Shown piece by piece: positions 38,703 to 51,800 of a stretch of 64,000 nt of DNA. The stretch's first letter is position 1. Each line of letters begins with the position of its first letter. This stretch comes from Stutzerimonas stutzeri. Its GTDB lineage: Bacteria; Pseudomonadota; Gammaproteobacteria; Pseudomonadales; Pseudomonadaceae. The notes beneath the pieces were generated by a model. It was not told the DNA's origin and made no database searches. It was given only the letters and a program-made list of their open reading frames with translations. The DNA is taken from the NCBI RefSeq assembly GCF_024448895.1, contig NZ_JAMOIC010000006.1, positions 186,001 to 250,000 of the forward strand, written 5' to 3'. Position numbers and translations under genes: made by a program.

Positions 38703-38768
38703 CCAGGCTTGAAACCGCCGCCGTAGGCAGTCAGTGCAATCAAAAACAACGACAAGAAAGGATTGACC

Positions 38769-39740
38769 ATGAACCAGAAGATTCGCGTGTCCTTGCTGAG
38801 CTGCGCCCTGGCGGGCGTCCTGAACATCACGGCTGCATCCGCCCAGGAGCGCTTCGTTACCATCGGTACGGGCGGCCAGACAGGGGTGTATTACACCGCA
38901 GGTCAGTCGGTGTGCCGCTTCCTCAACCGCGCCGAGGCGCAGCCGCCGATCAAGTGCAACGCGCCCTCTACAGCCGGCAGCGTGACCAACATCGTGTCGC
39001 TGCAAAAGGGCGAATACGAATTCGGCTTTATCCAGTCTGACCACCAGCACAAGGCGCTCGAAGGTCTCGCCCCGTTCGATAAGGATGGTCCGATCGAGGA
39101 ACTCAGGGCCGTTTTCTCCTTGCAAACCGAAATTCTGACAGTGGTGGCCCGCGAGGACAGCGGCATCAAGTCCTTCGATGATCTGAAGGGTAAACGCGTA
39201 AACATCGGCGTGCCGGGCTCAGGTAGCCGCGACACGTTCGATGAGGTGATGAAGGCCCGGGGTTGGTCCAACGCCGACTTTGCCCTTGCCGGTGAGCTCA
39301 AGCCGGCGGAGATGGCATCGGCCCTCGGCGACAACAACCTCGATGTCATCACTTACGTGGTCGGACACCCCAGCGGCGCCATCCAAGAAGCGCTGACCAA
39401 CGTAAAAGCCCAGTTGATCCCTGTGCAAGGGCCGGAGATCGAGAAGTTCCTGCAAGGCGCCGACTACTACACCGCCGCCGAAATCCCTGCCGGACTCTAC
39501 CCTGGCGTAGACGAGCCCGTGCCCTCCATCGGCGGCAAAGCAGTGCTCGCCGCCACCACTGAGACCGATCCGGATGTCGTGTACCAGCTTGTAAAAGCCG
39601 TCTTCGACAACCTGGAACGCTTCAAGCGTCTGCACCCGGCTTTTGCCGATCTCCAGGCAAAGGACATGATCCGTGTCGGCCTGACTGCACCACTGCATGA
39701 AGGCGCGCAGCGGTTCTACAAGGAAAAAGGCTGGCTCTGA
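38769..39740 (+). CDS. TAXI-type TRAP solute-binding protein (orphan)
   Basis: A 323-residue periplasmic protein. The signal peptide (MNQKIRVSLLSCALAGVLN, cleavage near ASA-QE) is followed by the TAXI-family N-terminus IGTGGQTGVYYTAGQSVCRFLNR. Later landmarks are VARedSGIKSFDDLKGKRVNIG-type strand (VAREDSGIKSFDDLKGK) and GSGSRDTFDEV. TAXI proteins bind glutamate, glutamine or similar solutes. No DctQM permease is encoded nearby, so it must work with a permease elsewhere. AAGAAAGGA lies upstream of the ATG; an earlier in-frame TTG is less likely. Confidence 0.9.
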   Translation: MNQKIRVSLLSCALAGVLNITAASAQERFVTIGTGGQTGVYYTAGQSVCRFLNRAEAQPPIKCNAPSTAGSVTNIVSLQKGEYEFGFIQSDHQHKALEGLAPFDKDGPIEELRAVFSLQTEILTVVAREDSGIKSFDDLKGKRVNIGVPGSGSRDTFDEVMKARGWSNADFALAGELKPAEMASALGDNNLDVITYVVGHPSGAIQEALTNVKAQLIPVQGPEIEKFLQGADYYTAAEIPAGLYPGVDEPVPSIGGKAVLAATTETDPDVVYQLVKAVFDNLERFKRLHPAFADLQAKDMIRVGLTAPLHEGAQRFYKEKGWL

Positions 39741-39756
39741 TATCACAGCGGTGATG

Positions 39757-39785
39757 CCGGGTGACGGGAATGACCCCACACCCGG
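39757..39785 (+). terminator. Hairpin after the TAXI gene
   Basis: CCGGGTG (39757-39763) and CACCCGG (39779-39785) pair around an inner GGG/CCC, making a stable stem-loop 16 bases after the stop. There is no T-tract, so intrinsic termination is uncertain. Confidence 0.5.
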
Positions 39786-39845
39786 ACCCATAGCCGCTGG
39801 CAATGCTCTAAAAACAAGCGAAGCCGTCTGTCCAGCACTCGCTCT

Positions 39846-39863
39846 TTGTCATTAAGTTGTCGC
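39846..39863 (+). promoter_or_regulatory. PHO box upstream of phoX
   Basis: TTGTCAT-TAAG-TTGTCGC: two 7-bp direct repeats with 4-bp spacing, close to the PhoB consensus. It lies 50 bases before the GTG start. Fits a phosphatase gene induced by phosphate starvation. Confidence 0.78.
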
Positions 39864-39912
39864 ACACACAGCCTAGCGTCACAGTTCCGTCGATTACCCT
39901 TGGAGCTGCGTC

Positions 39913-41901
39913 GTGACTGACGATAATCAAAACATAATGTTCGGCAACGGCGATGAACTGCCGAGTAACCGTTCCGGCAATCCTCACATTCAGGATGTCA
40001 TCAATCTAGGCCGCCGCAAGGTTGTGGCAGGCGGCGCTGCATTCGGCGCCCTCGCCTTTCTCGGCGGACTGCCTTCGATCGCGGGCGCAGCCGAGCCGGC
40101 TAAGCTCGGGGGAGGAATGCCCTTTAAGCGTCGTACCCGCTTGCCCTTCGGTGCGGTAGGTGTGACTCGCGCCGACACCATCACCGTGCCCGCCGGTTTT
40201 TCCGCGAAGACGTTCATTCCGTGGGGCACACCGATCTGCGGCAGCTATCCCGCATTTCTGGAAGACGCCAGCAACAGCGCGGAAGACCAGGCCCAGCAGA
40301 CCGGCATGCATCACGACGGCATGCATTTCTTCCCTATGGATGCGAGATTCAAGGGACGCAAAAGCGACCACGGCCTGCTCGTGCTGAATCACGAGTACAT
40401 CGATGCCCCGCTGCTGCATCCCAACGGCCCGACCGTGGTCGACCGCAAACGCGTCGATGCCGATGAAGTGCGCAAGGAAATCAATGCACACGGCGTTTCG
40501 GTCGTCGAGGTGCGTCGTGGCCCGCAGGGGGATTGGTCGGTACTGCCATCGGCACGTAACCGCCGCATAACCGGCGCGACGCCGATGCGCATCGAAGGCC
40601 CGGCGCGCGGTCACGAACTGATGAAGACGCGCTACAGCCCGAGCGGTACATCCACCCGCGGCACGTTGAATAACTGCTCAAATGGTTACACCCCGTGGGG
40701 CACCTACCTGACCTGCGAAGAGAACTGGGCTGGCTACTTTGCGACCCGCGATGCCGAACTGCCGCGCCATCTGGAACGCTACGGCCTTCGTTCGAGCGGG
40801 CGCTACGGCTGGGAGACCCTTCGTGGTGACGAGTTCGAGCGTTTCGATGCCACCACCACAGCCGCAGACCCGCGCGCTGACTATCGCAACGAGCCCAATA
40901 CGTTTGGCTGGATTGTCGAAATCGACCCCTTCGATCCGGACGCCACACCAATCAAACACACTGCACTGGGCCGCTTTGGTCACGAAGGCATCGTATTCGC
41001 GCCGACCAAACCGGGCTGGCCGCTCGTCTGCTACTCCGGCGACGATTCGCAGAACGAATACATCTACAAGTACATCAGTCGTGACAAGTACCGCCCGCAG
41101 CGCAGCGACGGCCGGCTACTCGACGACGGCACTCTCTACGTCGCGCGCTTCAACCCGGACGGCAGCGGCGACTGGCTAGCGCTGGATATCGAAGACGCGG
41201 CCTTCCAACAGGCTTGCGCTGCAGCAAACGTCACCTTCGCCGATCAGGGCGAAGTGCTGATCAATACTCGTCTGGCAGCGGACATCGTTGGCGCAACAAA
41301 AATGGACCGCCCGGAATGGGGTGCCGTACATCCCGACACCGGCGAGGTGTACTTCACGCTGACCAACAACAGCTCGCGGCAGGAAGCCAACGCAGCCAAC
41401 CCACGCACGCCAAACCCAACCGGACACATCATTCGCTGGCGTGAACTTGGCAAGAATCAGACTGGCACAGCCTTTCAATGGGACCTGTATCTGCTCGCCG
41501 GACCGCAGAGCGATAGCCGCGATCCACGCGGTCGGCCGCTGACTGACGAAAACATCATGGCGAGCCCGGACGGACTCTGGTTCGATGACGAAGGTCGCCT
41601 CTGGATTCAGACCGACATGAGCGGCAGCCAGCTGAGCAGCGGCCCATTCGGCAACAACCAGATGCTGGTATCCGACCCGAAGACCGGTGAGACCAAGCGC
41701 TTCCTGGTTGGCCCCAAGGGCGCCGAAGTGACGGGCATCACCGCGACGCCGGACTTCCGTACGCTGTTCGTGAACATCCAGCATCCGGGCGAAGGCTCCA
41801 GTTCGACCGAGTACACCAGCACCTGGCCGGACGGCCCAGGCCGCAGGCCACGCTCGGCTACCGTGATCATCACGCGGGACGATGGCGGACGGGTGCTGTA
41901 A
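39913..41901 (+). CDS. phoX: PhoX-family alkaline phosphatase
   Basis: A 662-residue DUF839 phosphatase that releases phosphate from phosphomonoesters in the periplasm or outside the cell, using Ca2+ and Fe3+. A Tat-type signal is present (RRKVVAGGAAFGALAFLGG, twin Arg at 34-35), as is usual for PhoX. Landmarks include NCSNGYTPWGTYLTCEENW (core metal site), WIVEIDPFDPD, GRFGHEGI and RPEWGAVHP. Translation starts at a GTG with GGAG upstream. A PHO box precedes it. Confidence 0.94.
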   Translation: MTDDNQNIMFGNGDELPSNRSGNPHIQDVINLGRRKVVAGGAAFGALAFLGGLPSIAGAAEPAKLGGGMPFKRRTRLPFGAVGVTRADTITVPAGFSAKTFIPWGTPICGSYPAFLEDASNSAEDQAQQTGMHHDGMHFFPMDARFKGRKSDHGLLVLNHEYIDAPLLHPNGPTVVDRKRVDADEVRKEINAHGVSVVEVRRGPQGDWSVLPSARNRRITGATPMRIEGPARGHELMKTRYSPSGTSTRGTLNNCSNGYTPWGTYLTCEENWAGYFATRDAELPRHLERYGLRSSGRYGWETLRGDEFERFDATTTAADPRADYRNEPNTFGWIVEIDPFDPDATPIKHTALGRFGHEGIVFAPTKPGWPLVCYSGDDSQNEYIYKYISRDKYRPQRSDGRLLDDGTLYVARFNPDGSGDWLALDIEDAAFQQACAAANVTFADQGEVLINTRLAADIVGATKMDRPEWGAVHPDTGEVYFTLTNNSSRQEANAANPRTPNPTGHIIRWRELGKNQTGTAFQWDLYLLAGPQSDSRDPRGRPLTDENIMASPDGLWFDDEGRLWIQTDMSGSQLSSGPFGNNQMLVSDPKTGETKRFLVGPKGAEVTGITATPDFRTLFVNIQHPGEGSSSTEYTSTWPDGPGRRPRSATVIITRDDGGRVL

Positions 41902-41924
41902 CGCACCGCTCTCCCTATCAGAGC

Positions 41925-41946
41925 AGCCGCCGTTAACCCGGCGGCT
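41925..41946. terminator. Hairpin between phoX and the AI-2E-family gene
   Basis: AGCCGCCG-TTAACC-CGGCGGCT forms a perfect 8-bp stem overlapping the end of the AI-2E-family gene and following phoX. No long T-tract is present; it may serve both convergent genes. Confidence 0.55.
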
Positions 41947-43042
41947 CGCTCTCCGGTGGTGAGACCAGCCGCTTCTTTTCTGGGGAAGTAATCGGAAGCC
42001 TGCTTTCAGGTGAAGTAAACAGTCCCCACGAAGACATGAACAGCGCCGCGATGAGCGGGCCGATGACGAAGCCGTTCAGCCCGAACAGAGCAAGACCACC
42101 CAGCGTCGAGATCAACACCAGGTAGTCCGGCATCTTGGTGTCCTTCCCCACCAGAATCGGGCGCAGTATGTTGTCCACCAGCCCGATTACCAGCACGCCG
42201 TAAAGCGTCAGAATCACGCTTTGGACCACCATCCCCTTCATCAGAAAGTAGATGGCCACAGGCGTCCAGATCAGCCCCGCGCCCACTGCCGGCAGCAGCG
42301 ACAGAAACGCCATCAGCACGCCCCAGAGCAACGCACCGGGGATGCCCAGGATCGCGAATATCACCCCCCCGAGAAAACCCTGTGTTACGGCAACGACGAT
42401 ATTGCCTTTGACCGTCGCGCGGACTACACGCGTGAACTTGCTGAACAGTCGGCGCTTCTGATTCTCGCTCAACGGCATCGCACGCTTGACCTTCGCGACC
42501 AGCTCCCGCCCGTCTCGAATGAGAAAGAACAACAGATAGATCATCACGAAGAAGCTGACCAGAAACTGGAAAGTCCCCTGCCCGAAGCTGAACGCCTTGG
42601 TCGCCAAGAACTGGCTGCCTTCCAAGGCTCCATTCGCCAGGCGATCACGCATCTGATCGACACTGCCAAGACCAAACCGTTGCAGCTGGTACTGCAGCGA
42701 ATCGGGCAGCATTTCCTTGGCGGAGCCAACGAATGCTCGAACATCCAGCTCACCACTCTCGATCTGTTCATAAAGGGAGGAGCCCTCCTGAACCAGCAGA
42801 CCGGTGATCAGAATGACCGGCAACACCGCAACCAACAGGCATACCAGCAGCGTGATGAGCGCAGTCAGATTTCGTTTGTCACCGAGACGGCGCTGCAGGT
42901 ATCGCTGCAGCGGCGCGAAAATGATGGCGAGAATGACGGCCCAGAACACAGCCCCATAGAACGGAAAGAGTATCCAGCCGAACGCAATGCTCACGATGAG
43001 CAACAGAGCCAGAAAGACTTTCTGCTCGAGGGTTGAATTCAC
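41933..43042 (-). CDS. AI-2E family (PerM-like) membrane transporter
   Basis: A 369-residue integral membrane protein of the UPF0118/AI-2E exporter family with about seven to eight helices. Family landmarks are FYGAVFWAVILAIIFAPLQRYL near the N-terminus and the segment ending ILRPILVGKDTKMPDYLVLISTLGGLALFGLNGFVIGP. Members have been assigned roles in autoinducer-2 export or Na+/H+ exchange, but the substrate of this one is unknown. It lies downstream of the antiporter-like gene on the same strand, separated by about 146 bases. Confidence 0.92.
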   Translation of the reverse strand: MNSTLEQKVFLALLLIVSIAFGWILFPFYGAVFWAVILAIIFAPLQRYLQRRLGDKRNLTALITLLVCLLVAVLPVILITGLLVQEGSSLYEQIESGELDVRAFVGSAKEMLPDSLQYQLQRFGLGSVDQMRDRLANGALEGSQFLATKAFSFGQGTFQFLVSFFVMIYLLFFLIRDGRELVAKVKRAMPLSENQKRRLFSKFTRVVRATVKGNIVVAVTQGFLGGVIFAILGIPGALLWGVLMAFLSLLPAVGAGLIWTPVAIYFLMKGMVVQSVILTLYGVLVIGLVDNILRPILVGKDTKMPDYLVLISTLGGLALFGLNGFVIGPLIAALFMSSWGLFTSPESRLPITSPEKKRLVSPPESEPPG

Positions 43043-43188
43043 GATTGCATCCTATCGCTGCGGTTGTATCCCTTAGTCAGCGATTGCCGCCAGTAGTGCT
43101 GAGACGCAGATAAGTACCACTGGCGGGAGGTCGTGCGCGCCGACCTTGCGACGGCGCGTGGAACAGACTCAGCCTGGATGCTGCTCTG

Positions 43189-44505
43189 TCAGAGTGTCAT
43201 CGCCGCAAACCAGCCGAATGCCAGCAGCGGCAGGTTGTAGTGCAGGAAAGTCGGGACCACGGTGTCCCAGATGTGGTTGTGCTGACCGTCCGCATTCAAT
43301 CCAGCTGTCGGGCCAAGGGTTGAGTCCGACGCCGGCGAGCCCGCATCACCCAACGCGCCGGCTGTGCCCACCAGGCTGACGATGGCCAATGGGCTGAAGC
43401 CAAGCTCCAGGCCGAGCGGTACGAAGATCGCTGCGATGATCGGCACGGTAGAGAACGACGAGCCGATACCGATGGTGACCAGCAGGCCAACCAGCAACAT
43501 CATCAGAGCACCGACGGCCTTGCTGTTGCCGATCCACTGTGTGGACGCGTCGACCAGGGTTTTCACCTCGCCCGTTTCGCGCATCACTTCAGCAAAACCC
43601 GCCGCGGCGATCATGATGAAGCCGATCATCGCCATCATCTTCATGCCTTCGGTGAACAAGTCGTCAGCCTCCTTCCAGCGCACGACGCCCGAGACGGAAA
43701 AGATCACGAAACCGACCAGCGCACCGAGGATCATCGAGTCCAGCCAGAGCTGAACGACGAAGGCCGCGGCGACGGCCAATGCGGCAACCAGCAACGTGAG
43801 CGGGCTGTAGCTGACACTGACGACCTTCGACTGATCGACCTTGGTCAGGTCATAGGTGCGCGGCTTGCGGTAGCTGAACATGGCAATCAGCAGACCGGTA
43901 AGCATGCCGATGGCGGGGATCAGCATTGCGTGGCTGACGTTGATGCCCTCGATATCGGCACCGCTCTTGGCCACGTTCGCCAGCAGGATTTCGTTCAGAA
44001 AGATGCTGCCGAAACCCACGGGCAGAAACATATACGGCGTCACCAGACCAAACGCGAGCACGCAGGCAATCAGGCGTCTGTCGATCTGCAGTTTGCTCAA
44101 TACATAGAGCAGTGGCGGAACCAGAAGAGGAATGAAGGCGATGTGGATCGGAAGGATGTTCTGCGATGACACGGCCACTGCGAGCAGCAAACCAATCATC
44201 ATCCATTTCACCGCACCGCCGGCCTGGGATTCCTGACTGCCAACCATGGCCAGCGCGCGATCCGCCAGCGCATGGGCCAGCCCGCTCTTGCCGATGGCTA
44301 CCGCAAAGGCCCCGAGCAATGCGTAGGAAAGTGCGACAGTCGCTCCTCCGCCCAGCCCCTTGTTGAATGCAGCCAGGCTGCCCTCCAGTCCCAGACCACC
44401 CAGAACACCACCTGCAATGGCGCCGGCGATCAACGCCACCACTACATGGACTCTGCACAGGCTGAGAATCAGCATGATGCCGACTGCCGCTACCACTGCG
44501 TTCAT
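43189..44505 (-). CDS. Na+/H+ antiporter family protein (NhaC/YuiF-like)
   Basis: A 438-residue membrane protein of the ion transporter superfamily with about 11 helices. Visible motifs are [52 protein letters not shown] and the region [36 protein letters not shown], typical of this antiporter group. It may exchange Na+ for H+ or transport a dicarboxylate or amino acid. Transcribed divergently from queD. Confidence 0.85.
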   Translation of the reverse strand: MNAVVAAVGIMLILSLCRVHVVVALIAGAIAGGVLGGLGLEGSLAAFNKGLGGGATVALSYALLGAFAVAIGKSGLAHALADRALAMVGSQESQAGGAVKWMMIGLLLAVAVSSQNILPIHIAFIPLLVPPLLYVLSKLQIDRRLIACVLAFGLVTPYMFLPVGFGSIFLNEILLANVAKSGADIEGINVSHAMLIPAIGMLTGLLIAMFSYRKPRTYDLTKVDQSKVVSVSYSPLTLLVAALAVAAAFVVQLWLDSMILGALVGFVIFSVSGVVRWKEADDLFTEGMKMMAMIGFIMIAAAGFAEVMRETGEVKTLVDASTQWIGNSKAVGALMMLLVGLLVTIGIGSSFSTVPIIAAIFVPLGLELGFSPLAIVSLVGTAGALGDAGSPASDSTLGPTAGLNADGQHNHIWDTVVPTFLHYNLPLLAFGWFAAMTL

Positions 44506-44684
44506 TTCAACTCCCCGATGCGCCGCACGTCGATAAAAAGCGGGGCACTTTGCCCCAAGCCCGCAGGAGTGTCAAAAGCCCCATCGGAACAAGCGCATAC
44601 GGCGTATCACGCCTGCGGTCATTTAACGGCGACAGCCGAACGCAAACCGGTAAAATGCCGCCCTTTGCCTGTCCGGATGGTTCA

Positions 44685-45041
44685 GTGGAAATATTCAAAG
44701 AGTTCACCTTCGAGTCAGCCCACCGCCTGCCCCACGTTCCCGACGGGCATAAATGCGGCCGCCTGCACGGGCATTCCTTTCGTGTCGCCATCTATCTGGA
44801 AGGTGAGGTGAATGCCCATACCGGCTGGATTCGAGATTTCAGCGAGATAAAAGAGATCTTCAAGCCGATCTATGACCGCCTCGACCACAATTATCTGAAC
44901 GATTTGCCGGGCCTTGAAAATCCGACCAGCGAAAATCTCGCCAAATGGGTCTGGCAGGAATTGAAGCCGCTACTACCGGAGCTGTCGCGGATCCGCATTC
45001 ACGAAACCTGCACCAGTGGGTGCGAGTACCGCGGGGACTGA
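44685..45041 (+). CDS. queD: 6-carboxy-5,6,7,8-tetrahydropterin synthase QueD
   Basis: Converts 7,8-dihydroneopterin triphosphate to 6-carboxytetrahydropterin on the queuosine pathway. The GTG start at 44685 gives 118 residues ([19 protein letters not shown]), the normal family length. Zinc ligands are the histidine in SAHRLP and the pair in GRLHGHSF; the catalytic cysteine is in HKCGRLHG, and [11 protein letters not shown] ends the protein. The frame is open further upstream to ATG codons at 44655 and earlier, but that part does not resemble the family. Confidence 0.94.
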   Translation: MEIFKEFTFESAHRLPHVPDGHKCGRLHGHSFRVAIYLEGEVNAHTGWIRDFSEIKEIFKPIYDRLDHNYLNDLPGLENPTSENLAKWVWQELKPLLPELSRIRIHETCTSGCEYRGD

Positions 45042-45112
45042 CCGACCTGAGGCGTTTGCCGCCGCAGGCCTTTATGTTTCACGCCTAAATGAATTCCGGG
45101 ACGTCAGCGCAG

Positions 45113-45139
45113 CGAGAGCGACCATCTGTACCGCTCTCG
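45113..45139. terminator. Hairpin between queD and ligA
   Basis: CGAGAGCG and CGCTCTCG pair across an 11-base loop in the 135-base gap between the convergent genes. No T-tract is present; function uncertain. Confidence 0.4.
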
Positions 45140-45176
45140 GGCTTGATCACTAAACCGCGATCCACGACCGCTCCGA

Positions 45177-47846
<2,670 letters not shown>

Positions 47847-47874
47847 AAAAAACCGCTCACGAGAGCGGTTTTTT
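47847..47874 (-). terminator. Rho-independent terminator downstream of zipA
   Basis: AAAAAACCGCTC-ACGA-GAGCGGTTTTTT, a 12-bp stem with flanking A and T tracts, immediately after the zipA stop codon. It can work in both directions. Confidence 0.93.
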
Positions 47875-47878
47875 CGGA

Positions 47879-48700
47879 TCAACGCTTGGTAGTCATCTGC
47901 CGCCGCTCGTAGTCGACGATACGCTGGCGATAATGTTCGATGGTCTGCGCCGTCAGTACGCTGCGCTGATCGTCCTTGAGTTCACCGTTCAGCTCCTGAG
48001 AGAGCTTGCGAGCTGCGGCAACCATTACATCGAAAGCCTGTTTTGGATGGCGCGGGCCAGGCAAGCCGAGGAAGAAGCTTACCGCTGGCGTGGTGAAGTG
48101 ATCGATGTCGTCCAGATCGAAGGTTCCTGGCTTGACCGCATTGGCCATGGAAAACAGCACCTCGCCGTTGCCCGCCATGCTTTCGTGCCGGTGGAAAATA
48201 TCCATCTCGCCAAACCGCAGGCCGCTTTCCAGAATGTTCTGCAGCAGCGCAGGGCCCCGGAAGCCATGCGGATCACGGGAGATCACGTTGATAACAAGCA
48301 CTTCCTCGACCGGAGGCAGCTCGAGATCGGGATCGCTGGCATTGCTTTCACCCTCGTCGGCTACCGGATCGAGTAGCGTCGGGACTGGCGTATCGTCGCT
48401 CGAGAAATGCAAGTCGCCCTGACGCGGCTCTGTAGTTCTGCGCTTAGCGGGCTCACGTGCGCTCATGGATGGCAAGTCGGTCTCGTCCAGCGCGGGTTCG
48501 TTACCGCGACTCACGACCCGCGGCGGGCCCAGCAGCTCGGCGGATTCGTCTTCATCGGGCAGCGTGCTCGCGATGTTGCGGTCCAGTTTGAATTTCAACT
48601 TGCCCTTGCTACCGCGCATCCGCCGCCAGCCATCGAAAAGAATGCCGGCGATAACAATGATGCCGATGAGGATCAGCCACTCGCGCAGACCGATATCCAT
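47879..48700 (-). CDS. zipA: Cell division protein ZipA
   Basis: Inner-membrane tether for FtsZ, 273 residues from the ATG at 48700 ([19 protein letters not shown] is the N-terminal membrane anchor). A long acidic and proline-containing linker follows (about 55-140), then the C-terminal FtsZ-binding domain ([20 protein letters not shown] to the [19 protein letters not shown] segment). The smc-zipA-ligA order is conserved in pseudomonads. The AGGGG upstream supports the start over an upstream in-frame ATG at 48763. Confidence 0.95.
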   Translation of the reverse strand: MDIGLREWLILIGIIVIAGILFDGWRRMRGSKGKLKFKLDRNIASTLPDEDESAELLGPPRVVSRGNEPALDETDLPSMSAREPAKRRTTEPRQGDLHFSSDDTPVPTLLDPVADEGESNASDPDLELPPVEEVLVINVISRDPHGFRGPALLQNILESGLRFGEMDIFHRHESMAGNGEVLFSMANAVKPGTFDLDDIDHFTTPAVSFFLGLPGPRHPKQAFDVMVAAARKLSQELNGELKDDQRSVLTAQTIEHYRQRIVDYERRQMTTKR

Positions 48701-48881
48701 TAATGCTTGAACCCCTGAAATCGATGATAAAGACGCAGATTCACAGCCGCTGAACAGGCTCATCTGCGCATCGTAAAAATTGCGCCCTAAACTAGCACGA
48801 CGAACGGTCGATGTGCACCGCCTGACGTGGCTCTTTTATTGATCTCCGCCCACCTTGGTCGTTGCCTGAAACAGGCGCCAC

Positions 48882-51800
48882 TCAAGCTTCCACCAGCGCC
48901 ACCGCCTGTTCCACATCGACCGTCACCAACCTTGAGCAGCCCGGCTCGTGCATGGTCACGCCCATCAGCTGGTCGGCCATTTCCATCGCGATCTTGTTAT
49001 GCGTGATGTAGATGAACTGCACCTTTTCCGACATTTCCTTGACCAGGCGCGCGTAGCGTCCGACGTTGGCATCGTCCAGAGGGGCATCCACTTCATCAAG
49101 CATGCAGAACGGCGCCGGATTGAGCTGGAAAATCGCAAACACGAGCGCCAAAGCAGTCAGCGCCTTTTCACCGCCGGACAGGAGATGAATGGTGCTGTTT
49201 TTCTTACCCGGCGGACGCGCCATGATCGCCACCCCGGTATCGAGTAAATCTTCTCCGGTAAGTTCCAGATAAGCGTTACCGCCACCGAAAACCTTGGGAA
49301 AAAGCGCCTGCAGGCCTCCATTGATCTGGTCAAAGGTCTCTTTGAAGCGATTACGCGTTTCTTTGTCAATCTTGCGAATGACGTTTTCCAGCGTATCCAG
49401 CGCCTCGGCGAGATCGTCGTTCTGGGCATCAAGGTAGCGTTTGCGCTCCGATTGCTGCTGGTATTCATCGATGGCCGCGAGGTTGATCGGGCCGAGGCGC
49501 TGAATCCGCGCAGCCAGACGTTCCAGCTCCGCTTCCCATTCCGACTCACCCGCTTCGCCCGGCAATGTCGCGAGCACGCCATGCAGATCGAAGCCATCCT
49601 CGTGCAACTGGTCCTGCAACGCCTTGCGCCGAACGCTCAGCGCCTGCCATTCCATGCGCTGCTGTTCCAATTGGCCGCGCAGCAGTTGCGCCTGCTGCTC
49701 GGCCTGGGTGCGGCGCTTTTCAGCATCACGCAATTCGCGATCAGCATCCTCCATGGCCAGACGGGCCAGCTTGAGCTCGTCCTCGACGCTCATGCGCCGC
49801 TCCAGCAGTTCCTCAAGCTTCATGCGCAGCTCTTCGAGCGGCGCTTCGCCCTCCTCCAGATTAAGGGTCAACTGTTCGCGGCGTTCAACGGCACGCTCGA
49901 ATTGCAGCTCCAGACGCTCTAGCGCCTGACGGATCGAATCGTGCTGAGCTTTAAGTGAGCCAATGCGTACCGCCAGTTGATGGGCGTGATCCTTTTGCTG
50001 ACGCGCTTCCTGGCGGACCCGGTCAAGCTGCTCGCGAATACCGTCGCGGCTTCCCAGCAATGTTTCGCGCTGCTCTGTATCAAGCGCCATGGCATCCAGC
50101 GCGTCCTGCAGATGCAGGCGCGCCTCGCCCAGCTGTTCGGTTTCCAGCGCGCGCTGTTCGGAAAGCTCGGAGAGTTCTGCATCCAGACGGCGTCGACGCA
50201 GACTTAGCTGTTCGAGTTTCGCCTGGCTTGCGGACAGACGCGCATTCAACTCGCCCTGCTGGCGCGAAAGGTCCTGATGACGACGACGCTGATGCTCGCG
50301 TTGATCCTCGAGATCGCGTTGCGTCTCGCGCAGCTGACCGAGCCGCTCACCGAACTGCTCGACGTCAGCCTCTCGCTCGGCACGTTCAGCCAGCAGACGC
50401 TCCAGTTCCTGACCGCGGGCGAGTAACCCCGACTCGGCCTCCACGGCCCGACGAATCCGCAGGAAATGCCGGCCAAGCCAGTAGCCGTCACGGCTTATCA
50501 AGCTTTCTCCGTCAAGCAGCGAGCTTCGTGCCTCAAGTGCCTGACCAAGGTCTTCCACGGGTCGGATCCGGCCCAGCCATGGCGAAAGATCGGTGTTGGA
50601 GTCAACTTTGTCCAGCAGGCTTCCGTTCAACGCAACGGCCCCTGGAGCGGGGCTGACGAGACGAAGATCGCCTTGCTCAAAACCACTCAGGTTCAGGTCA
50701 TCGAACCGATCCAGCATGACCGCCTGCAGATCCGCGCCCAATACGGTTTCGACCGCCAGCTCCCACCCCGGCTCGACACGCAGTCCTTCGGCGAGACGGG
50801 GCCGCTCGTCCAGCCCTTGTTCCTCCAGCCATTCGGAAACGCCCTTGCCGGGGTCCATGGCCGCCTGCTGCAACGCTTCCAACGAAGCGATACGGCCATT
50901 CAAACGCTGTAGCTCACCCAGTGCCTGCTGCTCCGCACGGCTCGCCTGCTGCAACTCGTCACGCAGCCGTTCAAGCTGCTCATCGGTCTGTTCCTGCTCG
51001 GCCGCCAGCTCTTCGAGACTAAGGTCTCCGACTGTGAGCTGCTCGCTCATCTCGGCTACCACGGCGTCTTCCGGATCACCAGCCAGGGTGGCGCTTTCCT
51101 CCTCCAGCCGTCGTTGACGCTCGGCCAGGCGCTCGAGACTTTGTTCAAGCTGCTGGATGCGCGATTGCTGCACTTCGGCCGCACGTCGCGGCTCGGCACT
51201 TTGCTGGTTGAAACGTTCCCAGTGCTCCTGCCATTGCTGCATGGCAGCTTCGGCTTCTTCGAGTTGGGCGGCGGTTTCCTCGGCTGCCGCGGCAGCGAGT
51301 TCCTGCTCGGGCTCAAGCATCGCCAGCTCTTCGCCCAGCGTGGCGAGAATGGTGCGGTCGTGCCCGAGGTGGGACTCGGTTTCCAACCGGGCCCGCTCGG
51401 CTTCACGCAGATCATCCTGCAATTGGCGCAAGCGCTGCTGCCCGTGCTGAATGCTCTGCTCGACCCGGGCGATATCGCCGCCGACCGAATAGAATCGCCC
51501 CTGCACGAGGTTGAATCGCTCGGACAGCTCGTGATGGCCGTCGCGCAGGCGCTCGATGCTGGCGTCTGCATTGCGCTGTTCGGCGACCTGGGCCTCGAAA
51601 CCGACCTCCTGATCGCCGATCACCTGCTCTCGCAGGCCGACCTGATCATTCAGTGCCTGCCAGCGCAACGCTGCGAGCTGCGCCTTGAGCTGCCGCTCCT
51701 CGGTTTTGTATTCCTGATACTTCTCCGCCGACTGAGCCTGGCGGTGCAGGCGCTCGAGTTGGCGCTCCAGTTCTTCACGCAAATCGGTTAGACGGGCGAG

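Noticed and set aside
44506-44684. preQ1 riboswitch upstream of queD
   Set aside because: No C-rich hairpin and A-rich tail typical of preQ1 elements was seen, and the gap is short.
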